The notes under the pieces were generated by a model. It worked only from the letters and a program-made list of their open reading frames with translations, searched no databases and had not been told where the DNA came from. 64,000 nucleotides of DNA from Xestospongia bergquistia (lineage: Eukaryota > Porifera > Demospongiae > Haplosclerida > Petrosiidae), in the NCBI GenBank assembly GCA_963965975.1, contig OZ014411.1:25587749-25651748 (forward strand), written 5' to 3'. The position numbers and the translations under genes were made by a program. Shown here piece after piece: positions 48,601-60,550 of this stretch (its first letter is position 1; each line of letters starts with the position of its first letter).

Positions 48601-51600
48601 TTCCAACCAATGTATCCACATCGACTCCACCATTACGTAGTAAGAAAACCCCTCGTAAGCAAAAACCAGTTGCTAGTGCTCGTGCCAGTCCTTCTGTTGC
48701 ACAATCAGATAGTCCATCAGTACATATTGATAAAGAGTGTACACCACAACCAGTATCATCAACTCATAAAAGACATATTGATGTCTCTCAACCTCACAAT
48801 CACCACGAACAATCTGTAAAAGACACTCCTTCAACCACACCAATCACAGATTCTAATCAACGTCCTAAAAAGAAAGAATACACACCACAAGAGATATTAA
48901 GAATTCTTGAAATACCTTTAGTACCATCTAAAGAATCCACACCCCCATCAGAAACAAAGAAGGAATCCTCAACACCTGTACAAGGTCGTGCTAGTAGAGG
49001 TAGAGGGCGGGGCCGTGGAAGAGGCAGACAACAAATTACTGGTGAAGTTGTCAGTGGTGTCTCGTCTCCTATTAAACCTATTGTTAGCTCAATACAACCC
49101 AGTAAACAAGTACCAACTGAGCCAGAGACTGAGTCTTCTGATAGCAGTACTGGAAGTGAGTCTAGTAGTGATGATGATGAGGAGACAACACAACCTGTTC
49201 CTCCTGTGACTAAGTCAAAAGAGAGAAATGTCCCACATCAACCTAATGTTCAATCTGAGCGCACCACATCTACTGAGAGTTCAAGTGAAGAAGAAGACAA
49301 ACAGAAGTCTTTTTATTCTAAGAGAGGAGGGAGGGGTCGAGGAAGAACTAGAGTTGGAGGGACAGCTGCTCAAATTAGTCAAATTAGTCGTAATACCAGT
49401 CAATCTACAAGGGGACGTGGTCACAATATACAACCTCCAAAGGGACTAAGGTACTTTTAAATATAACATACAACTACATGCTATTACGTGTACATAAATT
49501 TTTGTCCTTTACTGATTTGGAATTGAGGATTATAATTTGTACCAGTTTGTGGTCTTTAGTTGTAAAGTTTCTTTGTTATAAACAGCCACAAGATTGTATT
49601 ACACAATTGTCGTTTGTACATACAAGATATACATGGCCTGCACATGCATGTAATAATATATGTATCTAATACATGTACATGTACTTGAATCTAGTACATG
49701 TACATGTACTTGTATCTAGTACATGACATGTACTTCTTGCAAAGAATAATTTCAAACCAAGGGTTGTGTATTGACATGTACACATGTATGAACTTGGTAT
49801 CCAGGAAGTCCAATAAACCACATCTTGTATTTTACATAATGCTCTTGTTGCAGCTGTGTATAGCCAGTTAATCGCACAAAATATTTTTGCTTAGCAAATG
49901 TAACTTTCCATATTTATATATTAAGAATCAATGTTACTAATCTCTCATATTACTTAATATTGGAAGATGTTGTACAAAGGCAAGTAAAAGTACATGTATT
50001 TCTCATTATTTAGGCATATTGCTAAAGCTTTAAAGGAAAGAGGGCCTTCAACACGAGGACGTGGTCAAAAACGTGGTCGTGGTGGTGGTACAACTCGTCA
50101 ACAAACACAGCAACAAAAATCTCCTCAATCTCTTATAGTCAAAATATCTCGAAGAATATTAGACGAAATAGAAAAACAAAACAAACGAAAACGTACACAA
50201 TCTGATAGTGAGGTATGTTAGTACAACATTTAACACAACAGTACATGTAATTCCTGTAAATGTAGTACATTTACATGTACATGTATGTGCTAGTATATGT
50301 ACACTGTACTAAGTACATATGATGTGTAAGTCCATGTACATGTTCTATATGTACATGTAACATTCATCTTCTGTTTAGGATGATTCTTATTCCTCTGAAT
50401 CTGATAATGATAATGCTTCTCTTCCTCTGGATAAGACTGCCCACCTTCCTCCCTCTAAAAGATCGCGTGATGATCCTCAGTCTGAGGTACCACTAGATCT
50501 CACCAAATATTACAAATCACAAGATTATGATTTAAAGACATTAAGTGAATTAACTCGTAGTGTTGTCCCTGAGAATGACGAGGGAAAAGGCTCACGTTCC
50601 AAGAGAACTTGTGTTCGTGTTCGTGAGGAGATCACAAAACTACAAGAATTGTTGAATACTGATGGAGAAAAGGGCAAGGCAGTTGCCTCAAAAAGTGTGG
50701 CTAAGCGTGGTCAGTCTGGGCGAGCACTTCCTTCACGTAGTCAACAGCTAAGTGGTAAAGGAAAAGGAAAAAGGAAATCTCTTGATGAACGTAAGATTTA
50801 ATAAATTATATTTTATTTATATGTACTAGTATTTGGATGTATAGTTTGATGTACACCATACCAATACATGTGTACATGTACATGCTGTAATTTCATGTAT
50901 TATAATAAATGTACATGTATTTTTTAATGTAATATCAATTTAATAACGTGTAATTCTTTTTTATTAGAGCCTCTATGGCAACCAGCCAATCCCTCAAAGT
51001 CAGCTAATAATATGAAACCTAAGTACCTTTTTTCAACACACCTCGCTAATCAAGCTGCAGAGGCAGTCTGGAGAGGAAAGTTTGAAAATGTCATTGAGTA
51101 CCATAAGTCACAATCAAAATCCTCTACATTTTTGAGACTACCCCATAAAAATGATTTAGGAGGGGCTCGTGCCCGATCTACTGGGTCAGAATCAGAGACA
51201 AAAGTTAACTTAAGACCAAGAACAACTCCAAAACAAACAAAGACTACAACTCGTGGAAGAACTACAAGTAGTTTATCCCAACGTGGGTCAAGAGGAGGTA
51301 GGGCTGTGAGGGGAAGGGAACTAAGGCGTTCTCGTCGTTTAGCAGAAGCCTCTGTTCCCAAAGAGGAGTCTGAAGAAGATGAAGATGATGAAGAAGAAGA
51401 AGACATGGAAGAAGAAGGTGAGGAAGAAGACAAAGATGAAGAGTCAAAGTTGACCAGATCGGCTGTCAGGAAAAGACAGTTAACAGCACAATCTCCTAAC
51501 GTATCGACTCCTTCGTCTGATGACACATCCGGAGAGAGTAACCAAGAAGAGGATGAACACATCATGGAGAAACCTTCAAAACAAGCTAAGATATCAACTT

Positions 51601-52967
51601 TACACACTTCACCTCACTCCCTTAATTCAGGCTCTAGTCCAAGGTCAGATGATGATAATATTAATGATACTAGATGTAGTCATTCACCAAAACCAACTAA
51701 TCTACATGTACATGAGAGTACCCAGCGGCTTCAACCAAATCTTACTAATACTACTTTGCCTTTATCTATTGATGCAAATGCTGTTGCTCCTAGCAACCAA
51801 ACACCTGATTCGGTACAAACGCCTGTTAGGCCACCATCAAAAGAGGAAGTTAACTACACAATATGTCACAGTACACCAGAAACAAGGCGAGACATTGCAC
51901 CTGGTCAAGGTCATAAAAATCAACCTAATAGTACTTGTGTATCAGCTTCAGGGACTGATAACAGACACCCTGAACTTGCTGGTGGAAAGGTTTCCACTCA
52001 TATATCGTCCCATCCTTGGAGTAGTGGTCTTCCTCCTCAGTTTACCCCAGCTGTTCATGGTGGTTACCCTCCCACTTTATATAATCCTAAACTCCACCCA
52101 GCTATGGCCACAGCATATCCACACCAACAAGTGGCTGCTAACTATCCATATTCAATGCATTACCCATGGCCACACCCACCTCACGCGCATCATGTACCAG
52201 AACACCATGCTCATCAATCATCGCATATGTCATCACCTCCTCTCCATGGAGGGGCATGGCCAACACAGCCTCAATCTTCAGCCAGTCAACATAGACGAGG
52301 AGGTATGACTGAAGGAGGGTCTAAGAATGATCACAAAATTGGGCAATTTTATAGTCAAGGCTCTGCTCAGCCTGTAGACCGCCTACAGCAGTCTTTACCC
52401 GCAGGAGCACATCCATTACTCTCACAATCTCATCGTCATGGTACTTCATTCCCTGGTCACCCAGTGACACACCCATCTCAACATGAACGTACCACAACTT
52501 TTCCATATGGTTTTGAACCACATCCATCTCTAGCTGCAGCCCACATGTGGCCATCATCTCAAATGCCACACCCCCAATTTCACTCCTTAATGCCACATGC
52601 CCATTTAGCATCTCAAAGTCTATGGCCTTATCCCCAGCCTACCCATCATCAACACTTGGCAATGACTCAGCAACCACTACCAAGGGGAAGTGGACCAGAC
52701 AAACCAGGAAAAAGTAAAAGTAATGAAGTGGGTGGAAGTAAGTCAAGAGGTGATCCTAAGTTGAACTCCAACCAAAATAACAATAACAATACATTACATT
52801 TCTTGACATCAGGACGATATAATTGGCCTATTGCTATGATACCCACTCAAGCAACAACTCATGATCGTTGTGATGCCACGTCATCACCTCAAACTGGTGA
52901 GACTGGTTTGTCAACATCAGCCATATTAGAACAAACACGTTTGACGAATGACTTGAATGATGTGTAA
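39657..52967 (+). CDS. BCL9: BCL9/Legless-like Wnt co-activator, 3539 aa, 10 coding exons
   Basis: Exons: 39657-45245, 45505-45562, 45791-45842, 46116-46172, 46223-46313, 46529-46853, 47614-49450, 50014-50212, 50379-50790, 50968-52967. All phases fit (10620 bp with stop). Residues ~2890-2922 read KPKYLFSTHLANQAAEAV and continue W-R-G-(x4)-V-I-E-Y-H. This matches homology domain 1 of BCL9, BCL9L and Legless, the helix pair that binds the Pygopus PHD finger in the beta-catenin nuclear complex. The rest fits the family only in style: disordered, Ser/Thr/Pro-rich, with basic RGRGRG tracts (~2515, ~2627), an acidic run (~3005-3030) and a Pro/His/Met-rich C-terminus (~3240-3480). No clear HD2 (beta-catenin-binding helix) follows HD1; REEITKLQELLNTD (2818-2831) is a weak upstream candidate. 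The protein is over twice the length of vertebrate BCL9. Exons 2-5 encode a compact, less disordered patch (YWYDGGRNMFQSPPMWDP, then a charged helix) that I do not recognise. Confidence 0.8.
39930..40475 (+). repeat. 26-residue coding repeat, seven copies, in the BCL9-like exon 1
   Basis: A 78 bp unit encodes DTQTLESESVESYQQTDTKP followed by D-T-S-S-E-R. Copies 2-6 are nearly identical in DNA, which implies recent expansion; copy 7 is diverged. The content is acidic and Ser/Thr-rich. Confidence 0.95.
41157..41768 (+). repeat. 12-residue coding repeat, about 17 copies, in the BCL9-like exon 1
   Basis: A 36 bp unit encodes TSEMAASEDIVN with A/V/P variation at position 6 and occasional SNM in place of SEM. 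The order of variants suggests blockwise expansion. The phrase resembles the protein's own N-terminus (VTSEDIV). The repeat keeps the opposite strand open as well, which creates a spurious 299-codon antisense frame. Confidence 0.95.
45392..45419. repeat. (TA)n microsatellite in BCL9-like intron 1
   Basis: About 28 bp of pure TA repeat in the first intron that lies within the coding region. Confidence 0.9.
45862..46042 (+). repeat. 22 bp intronic minisatellite carrying splice-donor-like cores
   Basis: About eight copies of TTTACTTGTARGTAGAYGTAGC in the intron between coding exons 3 and 4. Copies with A at the variable position contain TTGTAAGTAG, close to a 5' splice-site consensus; the others contain GTAGGT. 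The array begins about 20 bp after the real donor (AA|GTAAGA at 45843). Confidence 0.9.
46854..47613 (+). other. BCL9-like intron 6, nothing else seen
   Basis: The intron runs from donor GTACAT to acceptor CCATTAG. It is AT-rich and without recognisable elements. Confidence 0.6.
49451..50013 (+). other. BCL9-like intron 7 with ACATGTAC motif cluster
   Basis: The intron contains several overlapping copies of the self-complementary word TACATGTACATGTAC between about 49672 and 49735. No coding sequence is supported. Confidence 0.6.
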
Positions 52968-53440
52968 ACAACTTCATTTTGGTAGTATTATCTATGACAT
53001 TATACATGATATTGTTACAGTGTCATTATGTCTATTGAAATGCATCTTATTTCTCTTTTATTTTCTTTTAGTCATTTGTTCCCCACATATGATTTATACA
53101 ATGCAATTCTTCATGTTGTGTGAATTACTTTTAATATATCATAACATTTAAATTTGCCTCAGTTTGATGCACATTTTATATTGTCTCAAATCATCCTTCC
53201 TGCAGGGGAGAGGGGTTGGCTATGTGGACTATGTGTCATCCTTCTTCTCTTAAATTTATGAGAGCTTTCACTATTAGATCTTGCTGTTGTCTCGACATGC
53301 GAATCAGTGATATATTCACCATCCTGTCGATTGTGAAGCATTCGTCCTTATACGCCCACTCACTGGTGGGCTGAGGGGTGGGCCAAGACAATGGTCAGCG
53401 GGTTGGGTCACTCTCGTGAAACAGAAATGTTCATTCCGTT
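52968..53440 (+). promoter_or_regulatory. Intergenic region: BCL9-like 3' end and GT92-1 upstream region
   Basis: The first ~200 bp are AT-rich and should hold the BCL9-like 3' UTR. A higher-GC patch at about 53200-53420 contains the hairpin GCCCAC-TCACTG-GTGGGC (53354-53371) and directly precedes the glycosyltransferase start codon, so it is the likely promoter. No TATA box is seen. Confidence 0.4.
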
Positions 53441-56218
53441 ATGGAATCACGCTATATCAAGACTGGTCTTACTGTTGTTGCTCTCATATCATCAACGGTT
53501 GTGTTGTTATATATAGTTATATTCTCGAGTGCTGTTTCAATGTCGGGCAGATCAGCATTCCCTGATTTGATAGACGTAGAACATAACAAGACGCAAGCCG
53601 TTGAAATAAAAGATAATGAGGTAATCATTAACATTACTATCAGTGATAAACCGAGGCAAACATTTTACAGTTTGTTAGGCTTCACCTCTACCAATAATGA
53701 AGTATTCAATGTATATCAGTTGTAAAAGATATTTTTTGGTATTCATTTTATTATGACCACTATCTCTGAAGGCAAAATGCATTACTAATTAAAATTAGGG
53801 TCTTTTGTACACTCATCAGTGTTGCTAACTACAACAATAACATTTGTAACAAACTGCAGACTGAAATTCATTAATATTCAGTGTGATAACAGCTACTTTT
53901 GAATTTGGTGGCAAGCTGATGTGTCACTAATCAATATATTCATTGGAAATCTGATTTCAATTAGTGTATAGAGACTGATATCATAATTGCAATGAATATC
54001 ATATTAAGTTAAGATGCGCCCCATTGCCATGCCCTTCCTATACAGGCCTCTAGTTCCCAATCATATTTTAGAATATATGCAAATTATAACTCATATTGAA
54101 CTAAAGTGATTAATGGAATTAAACTGCATATACTTCGACTACTAGTAAGATAATAGGATGATTGAATTTTGAAGCTTAAGCATTAGCCACCTTGATTCTC
54201 TATTTTCTACCTCTTTACTAGTTTCAATTTTTGATACTCCAATGTTTTAATTTTATTAAAGTACGTTATGATCTTTCAAGTTCTTATATTGTATTTATTT
54301 TAAGGTTAACTCTAACTTAGTTAATTTCACTAGTAGAGTTATCAGCCATGCCATTCTAATTTGTCTATTATCTTTATATACCTTCTTTAATTATTCATCG
54401 GTGATCTTCATACAATTATAAGACTATTATATATAGAAAATATCTTGTTAGTGTGTATGCAGAACCCTTATTTACGTCAGTCTATAGGTGAATGACCATA
54501 TTATCTAATTTAACATCATTAACATTTTAATCTTAGGTAAGTTGTAATGTTTTCTGTGCAGATGCAATACAGTCAGGTTTTACAGGGCCTAGGACAGCAT
54601 TATAAAACATGGGCCCTACCACTATAGGGGTCAGAGTAGCTCCAGATAAATCTTTTTAGTTACATAAGCACTACAAGTCTGCCATACCAAGTTATTCTTT
54701 AAAGACTTCATTGACTGTTCCCAAAATAAATGAATTATAGTCTGGGGCCACTTAATTGTGGGGTCATGGCAATGTGTCCCTGCTTTGGTGACCCTGCATA
54801 GTTGGGCAAAACTGACAACTAATCCACAACTAGACTGATTTGTACAATAACCAATATTGCTACATACAATTCTATACAATAACATAACATTACACATATC
54901 ACATATAAAAGAGATGTTATTGTTTATAGAGCCCTCAAGACAGCAACAATAAGACAAGGTCACCATTTTATCATCCAGCTTCACTTGACCAGTTATGGGT
55001 TCAAGTCAATCATCATTTATTGGTAAATTAATACAGTATTTAATTGTATTATACATTTCATTTGTGTCTTATAATATGTATATTTAGATTAGACGTCTAG
55101 CTTACTTTGACACAAGAGAAACATCTCATCATAGTGTTGTCTTCATTAGTTTACATGAAGGTAAAAAAGACCAATCTCAACCTAATCTCTTTAGTTTTCT
55201 GTCATATAAAAACAACAGAACTAAGTGTGTTGAACTAGAATATTGGGGAATAAGTGGAGAGAAAAAATATCCTCATCACTTCTCATTAACATGGATACTA
55301 AGAACAATGAGTAGTGAAAAGGAAATTCCTGTACAAGCACAAATTTCAACTGACAAGTACTGTCACAGTTTGACAGTTTCTATACCAATTCTGTCAAATA
55401 TACCAGACAAGAAACTGACATATGGTGTGTGTTTACATCAAGGTCTATTTGGACTTGAAGATGTACAGATTCTAGTTGATTGGGTTGAACTTAATTTAGC
55501 ATTGGGTGCTGAATTAATTACCATTTATTTACAAGATGTTCCTGAGTCATTATATAATCTATTGCAGCCCTATATTAAGAAAGGTGTGTTGGAAGTACTT
55601 GACTGGAGTTTAAAACCACCTCTAATTCCTTTTGGTATTTATTTCTATGGACAGTTTGGTCTTATCAATGAGTGTATCTATCGCAATCTATATCGAGTGA
55701 AGTATCTTGCTTTAATAGATGTAGACGAGTTCATTGTTCCTCAACAGACATCATCAGTTATAGAAATGCTACAAACATTAGAGAAAACACATCAAAAAGC
55801 AGCATCATACCTCTTTTATAACACTCTCATGTACAAAGGTAAAGTCAATCTTCCTGAAGTCAAATCTGTCAATAAATGTTCTAATATGGTTTGGCCTCGT
55901 TATTACACTCATACTCTTCGTATTGATGATCCAATTGCCCAAAATAAAGAATATCCTTTTCACAAAATAATAGTAAAACCTCAAGCGGTTATATCTGCTT
56001 GGGTTCACTGGGTAGTTAATGCTAGTGCTGGATATGAGAACAATTATGTTGTTCCAGCTGACGTTGGTTTAACATTTCATTATCGTGAACCACCAGGAAA
56101 AAAATCACCTTATTTTGTTAGGAAAGCATATTACAAAAAGAAAACAAAACAATGTTTTTTGATGAGCAACTTCTTTCAGCAAACATACAAAGGAATTAAA
56201 AGAACAATGTGTCCATAA
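53441..56218 (+). CDS. Glycosyltransferase family 92 (DUF23) protein, copy 1, 467 aa
   Basis: Exons 53441-53620, 54930-55022 and 55088-56218 join in phase 0. It is a type II Golgi membrane enzyme by layout: short cytoplasmic N-terminus, one hydrophobic anchor (about residues 8-30, VVALISSTVVLLYIVIF), a stem, then the catalytic domain. The family 92 signature is clear: YGVCLHQGLFGLEDVQILVD, WVELNLALGAELITIYLQDV, and the nucleotide-sugar/metal motif ALIDVDEFIVP with D302 and D304 as the DXD acids. Characterised members transfer galactose to fucose on N-glycans (C. elegans GALT-1); the substrate here is not predictable. Exon 2 (residues 61-91, SPFYHPASLDQLWVQVNHHL) and exon 3 are nearly identical to those of copy 2 at 60551, but exon 1 is not. 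The nested ORF starting at 55307 is only part of exon 3. Confidence 0.85.
53621..54929 (+). other. GT92-1 intron 1, possibly carrying a transposon remnant
   Basis: This 1.3 kb intron is far longer than intron 1 of copy 2 (223 bp). A stretch around 54570-54830 has higher GC (GGGCCCTACCACTATAGGGG, CTGGGGCCACTTAATTGTGG) and could be a degraded transposable element. No family could be assigned. Confidence 0.35.
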
Positions 56219-57770
56219 ATCATAATACAAATAATTATAACATGCGCTTTCAAGTTTTTTACTTGTTGCTGTCCATCTTTTGTATCAATGCCAACAATAA
56301 TATATAGTTTTTTAATGCATGTTATTTATTTTATTTGACAAACAAACAGGTAGGTTGACATTGACCAGGACTTAACTATGTCAACTAACAAAAAACAATT
56401 ATCAATAATTCATCAATTTATTGTAATCAAGCCAAGTTATGATTGTTATTATTATTTATTACATTGTTAATGGTAACACTATATGGTACCCTTTCTATTC
56501 AAGATCTGAAGTAAGCAAATACTTTTAAGAGTTATTTTGAAGCAAACTCTATGCTAACTTTGACCAATGTTTTTCTACCTAAATGTTGCCTTTTTTGGTT
56601 AATTCAATAAAACTTCACATTGTATAAATAACTACCATACATTAACTACATATCTAGTGTATATAGCCATGTATGGAATCAGAGTAGAGTGATGGGTGTT
56701 GCATTGTCTAATATGTTACATTCTCTGTTACATCAATTGATGACTGATCTGGTCCTTTAGTTATACCATAGGCCTTATTTTTCACTGAGAACTCTTATTA
56801 CTAATACTGGACTAGTCTCATCTATTACTATATACTGGGGTTTATATATAAAGACTTATAACAATTACACTACTAAAGTGATGTGTAATTTTAACATATG
56901 AATTGTTATGAGAGTGTCATACATGACTATGATCTGTATATATATATGATACTGCATATTAGCAGGTTGTTGAATACATTTACTGAGTTTTGGAAAACAT
57001 TTATGGATTATTGGAGATGTGTAAGTATATACATGTGACACACTAAAACTTAGCTATATATGATTACTTAGAAATAAGATCAACTGTAATGTTTATGCAC
57101 TTAATGTACTACCATACCATACATTAACTACATTTCAAGTACATAGCCATATATGGAATCAAATTTAAATAGAATCCATAATAAGTTATAGTGTTAAAAA
57201 CAATTAGTCTAAACAACTAAAAGGCCTAATTGATGGTTAGAAGATCATTGTTTTGTACATTGCTTAAGAGGAAGAACTGGATATATAGCTTTGAATTTTC
57301 AATGTCATTAAGTTTATGAGGATCCCAAAAGTGAAGGGCAGTGTATGTGTAAGGAAGATGATAGAAGATTAGGGGACTGATAACATTTAAGCTGAACATC
57401 ATTATCAAGAGGAGTGAAAGTAGAAATAGCCAGAGATTAATGCATGGTTAGGTGTTTGCATGGAGTGTAAATATCCAGGAAGAAAAGAGATCAATACAGG
57501 TGGATTTATGGAGAAGGCTGTCATCAACATTATGTTATTGTAATTGAGCATGGTGTATCCTGCAGGGGAAGTATCTGAGGTATGTATAAAGTGAAAGTCT
57601 TAATGTATAGATCAACAAAGACAGCACAAATACAGGGAAATTGGACTATTGATCCATACCATAGACATGGCTGGACACTCAACAAATAATAAAATGCTGA
57701 TATATCATTGTAATACTAAACTAACAATATGTACTGAGTATTCAGTAGTAATACTAGATATATTGATAGA
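56219..57770. repeat. Intergenic DNA with a ~60 bp direct repeat
   Basis: About 56630-56690 and 57107-57165 share ACCATACATTAACTACAT and, after a small gap, CATAGCCATRTATGGAATCA. No coding sequence is seen. The repeats could belong to the long terminal repeat or leader of the decayed retroelement downstream, but this is not shown. Confidence 0.5.
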
Positions 57771-60090
57771 CTAGTAACTGTGTATCCTATATCTAAGAAG
57801 GGACAAGTGTACATTAATGGACAGTTCAGTTTCTTACTTTGGGTACAAAATTGATGGTCAGGGAATGCACCCTCTTCCAGAGAAAATTGAAGCTGTAGTA
57901 AAGGTTCTAAGACCAGAGAATGTCACTTAGCTAAAATCATGCCTCAGCCTATTGGGATACTATAGATGATTTTTATATAATTTACCATGTAATTTCTCTC
58001 CCTATATAAGTTATTGAAAAGAAATGTCGGGTGGACATTGACAGACAAGGAGCAAGAAGCATTTGAGAAGTCCAAAGACTTACTATTGTCATCCTGTGTA
58101 CTTACACACTTCAACCCAACAGTGTCACTAACATTATCATGTGACATGTCAGCCTATATATTCTATGACATTGGTACTGTACTAGCCCACTGGTTTCCAG
58201 ATGGTTCAGAAATGTCTATCAGATTTTTATTACACGCGCACACTCTCAGAGGCTAAAAAACTATTCACAAATAGAAAAAGAGGGTTTATCTTGTGTTTTT
58301 GGAGTTAATAAATTCCATTTCTACCTATTTGGACATTCATTTACCTTATACACTGATCACCCCTCCTTGAAGACATTGTTCCAAGAGAACAAAAATATCT
58401 CTGTCCAGGCTTCATCCAGGCCAAATAGAACATTTAGCATTAATACTAGCATCTTATTATTATACCATAGCCTTTCGACCAACACACAAGAACATGAATG
58501 CCAATGCTGAGTCATTTACCACTCCCTGGAGAACATTCAAATGTTCTAATCCAAACAGAACCACTACTTTTGATAGAAACCATATAAAAACACCGGTAGT
58601 AGCAACAGATATACAAAAGTAGACCAAAAAGGACTTCCTTATTATCAAAAGTATATCAATTTATTCGCTTGAGAATGTCACTTCAGATATCAAACCATTT
58701 GTCTCTATCAAGAACGAGCTATCTACAATGAGTTTCTGCATATTGAGAGGTCCTAAAGTTGTTATACCTCATTCTTTGTTTCTCATTCTTTTTGATCCAT
58801 GTACTAAGTGGATGGAAGTATTTCTTACATCTTCAGCCATAATTGCTTATTTACATTCTACATTTGCTCATTTTGTACTTTGTTTTACTAGTGAGTTCAA
58901 GCCATTTCTAAAATATCTAGAAATATGTCATCTAACTGTGACTTCATACCACCCACAATCAAATGGGTTGGCTGAGAGCTGTGTACAAATATTCAAGTCA
59001 ATTATGAGAAAGATCAAGAATGGAACTATTGATGATTGGTTATCCAAACTATTGTTTTCATACTGTAACACACCACACTCCACGATAGGTCGAACATCCA
59101 ATAGAAATGATGTTTGAACAATTTGTCAGAACAAACTTTAACCTCCTATATATATCCAGCTACTATAGAACTGGAAAATGAGAACATACCTAAATCATAC
59201 AAGCAGGGGGGTAGGAATGAAGTTTAAGTTGGGGGGGGGGTGGTGGGGGGGGCTGACCTTAGCGTTATTTTATTAAACATCAAAAATGACCAAACAAATT
59301 ACTTCGTCTGTCGTTAAAAGAAACAAACTCTAGCTATTTCTAATAAGTTTATGTTATCTGTATGTCTGTATGGTCTTTATGTGTGTATCTAACAGCATGA
59401 CATGGTTTAGTTGTTCTTGGGTCATAGTAATTTGTAGGTAATTTTATAGTCAGAGTAAGATTTAAAAAGTGCATTTCGTTCTATTAATACTTTTGTTATA
59501 GCAATTAATTTTACAGAAGGTAACATCACCACACACAATAATGTGGTGATTGATTGTTAATGTGCACAGATTAACACAATAACCACTTCAGTCAAGAGGT
59601 TGTTATGTACATAGTCTTGAGTGCAAATCAGGGGGCGCGATTTGATGTTGGGGGGCTTCAGCCCCTCCTGCCCCCCCCCCTTTCCTACCCCTATGCATAC
59701 AAGGACCAATTTCAGATGGGACAGTTGCTTTATGTCAAAAGCTTTGATCATCAGGAGAAATGACTGCCAGGCCAAAATCTTTGTTGTCAAGGAAATGTAA
59801 CATTTGAAGTAAAAGAGTCATGAGGAGGCATCTAAATCAAATTCATAATCTTAAATCAAGAGTGTGACTTTGATATAGAAATTGTAAAGTCTACAGAGAA
59901 TAGTCAAAATTCTAGTGCCAGTAATGAAAGTAACTTACACGTAGATCTTACTATTGATTCAAAGATGTGCCTAATTCAGTAACAGTCAGTCATTGCCATC
60001 AACAGTTATGGAACCTCCCTTATGAATTTGGTGATTATGTGACTATTTAAACTACCCTTAAAAAGGAGGAAAGAAACTGCCATATTCTAA
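57770..60090 (+). mobile_element. Decayed Ty3/gypsy-type LTR retrotransposon pol fragment
   Basis: Pieces of one pol polyprotein appear in order on the plus strand, broken by stops and frameshifts. The end of reverse transcriptase is at about 57825-57960 (a YFGYKID...MHPLPEKIEAV-type string). An RNase H region is at about 58010-58480 (DMSA and LYTDHPSLKTLF strings). An integrase core is at about 58780-59110 (DPCTKW, then TSYHPQSNGLAES). A 492 bp hAT-like element interrupts the integrase tail at 59204-59695, after which weak frame continues to about 60085. Gag, protease and most of reverse transcriptase are missing and no paired LTRs were found. The element cannot be active. It lies between the two glycosyltransferase copies. 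Confidence 0.85.
59204..59695. mobile_element. hAT-like non-autonomous transposon nested in the gypsy fragment
   Basis: The element is 492 bp, flanked by an exact 8 bp target duplication CATACAAG (59196-59203 and 59696-59703). The ends are imperfect inverted repeats: CAGGGGGGTAGGAATG at the left, and CATAGGGGTAGGAAAG when the right end is read on the other strand. Long G and C runs sit inside each end. An 8 bp duplication and CAGGGG-type termini are typical of the hAT superfamily. There is no transposase frame. The insertion cuts the retrotransposon integrase tail and so is younger than it. Confidence 0.85.
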
Positions 60091-60550
60091 CTTTGTTATC
60101 GTAATGCACATGATGCTTCGTGTATATATATATATATATATGCACACACATTATGATAGTTGAACTTGGTGTTTTGTCTCAGTCTTGTATTGATGTTGAG
60201 TTGCTTTAAAGAATTACTAGTTAACGTCCTTATAGAATACACACACACACACTCAAAAAGTACTATTTCATTACTGTTCAGCAGTCGAGTCTTAGGAACA
60301 GAGACTCTGTTGAAGTTAGCAGCACATTCAAATAAGGAATGTTCGTTAACTGCAGCAACACATACCGCGGTTTTAAGATCCACCTACAGGAATGTGCTGG
60401 TAACTTGGAACGTAAAGAGTCACGTGAGACAATATGTGTGAGATTGTCAGATAGGAAGTGACAACTTACGGACTCATTTTAATTCCAGTAATCTCCAGGT
60501 TAGTGAAATTTGCACTATATATTCTATAAGATATCTTTGATTATATCAAG
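60091..60550 (+). promoter_or_regulatory. Upstream region of GT92-2, possibly including retroelement 3' end
   Basis: Contains a TA microsatellite (about 60122-60141), a CA repeat (about 60240-60252) and a moderate-GC stretch at 60280-60430 that could be part of an LTR or the promoter of the following gene. No TATA box or clear LTR termini were found. Overlapping short frames on both strands here are not supported. Confidence 0.35.

Noticed and set aside
51050..52308. Several frames of 96-262 codons overlapping the last BCL9-like exon
   Set aside because: The exon frame joins in phase with nine upstream exons and holds the HD1 motif; the others are frame shadows with poor composition.
55307..56218. 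303-aa glycosyltransferase starting at the internal ATG
   Set aside because: The frame is open upstream through exon 3 and joins two earlier exons that supply the stem and membrane anchor, as in copy 2.
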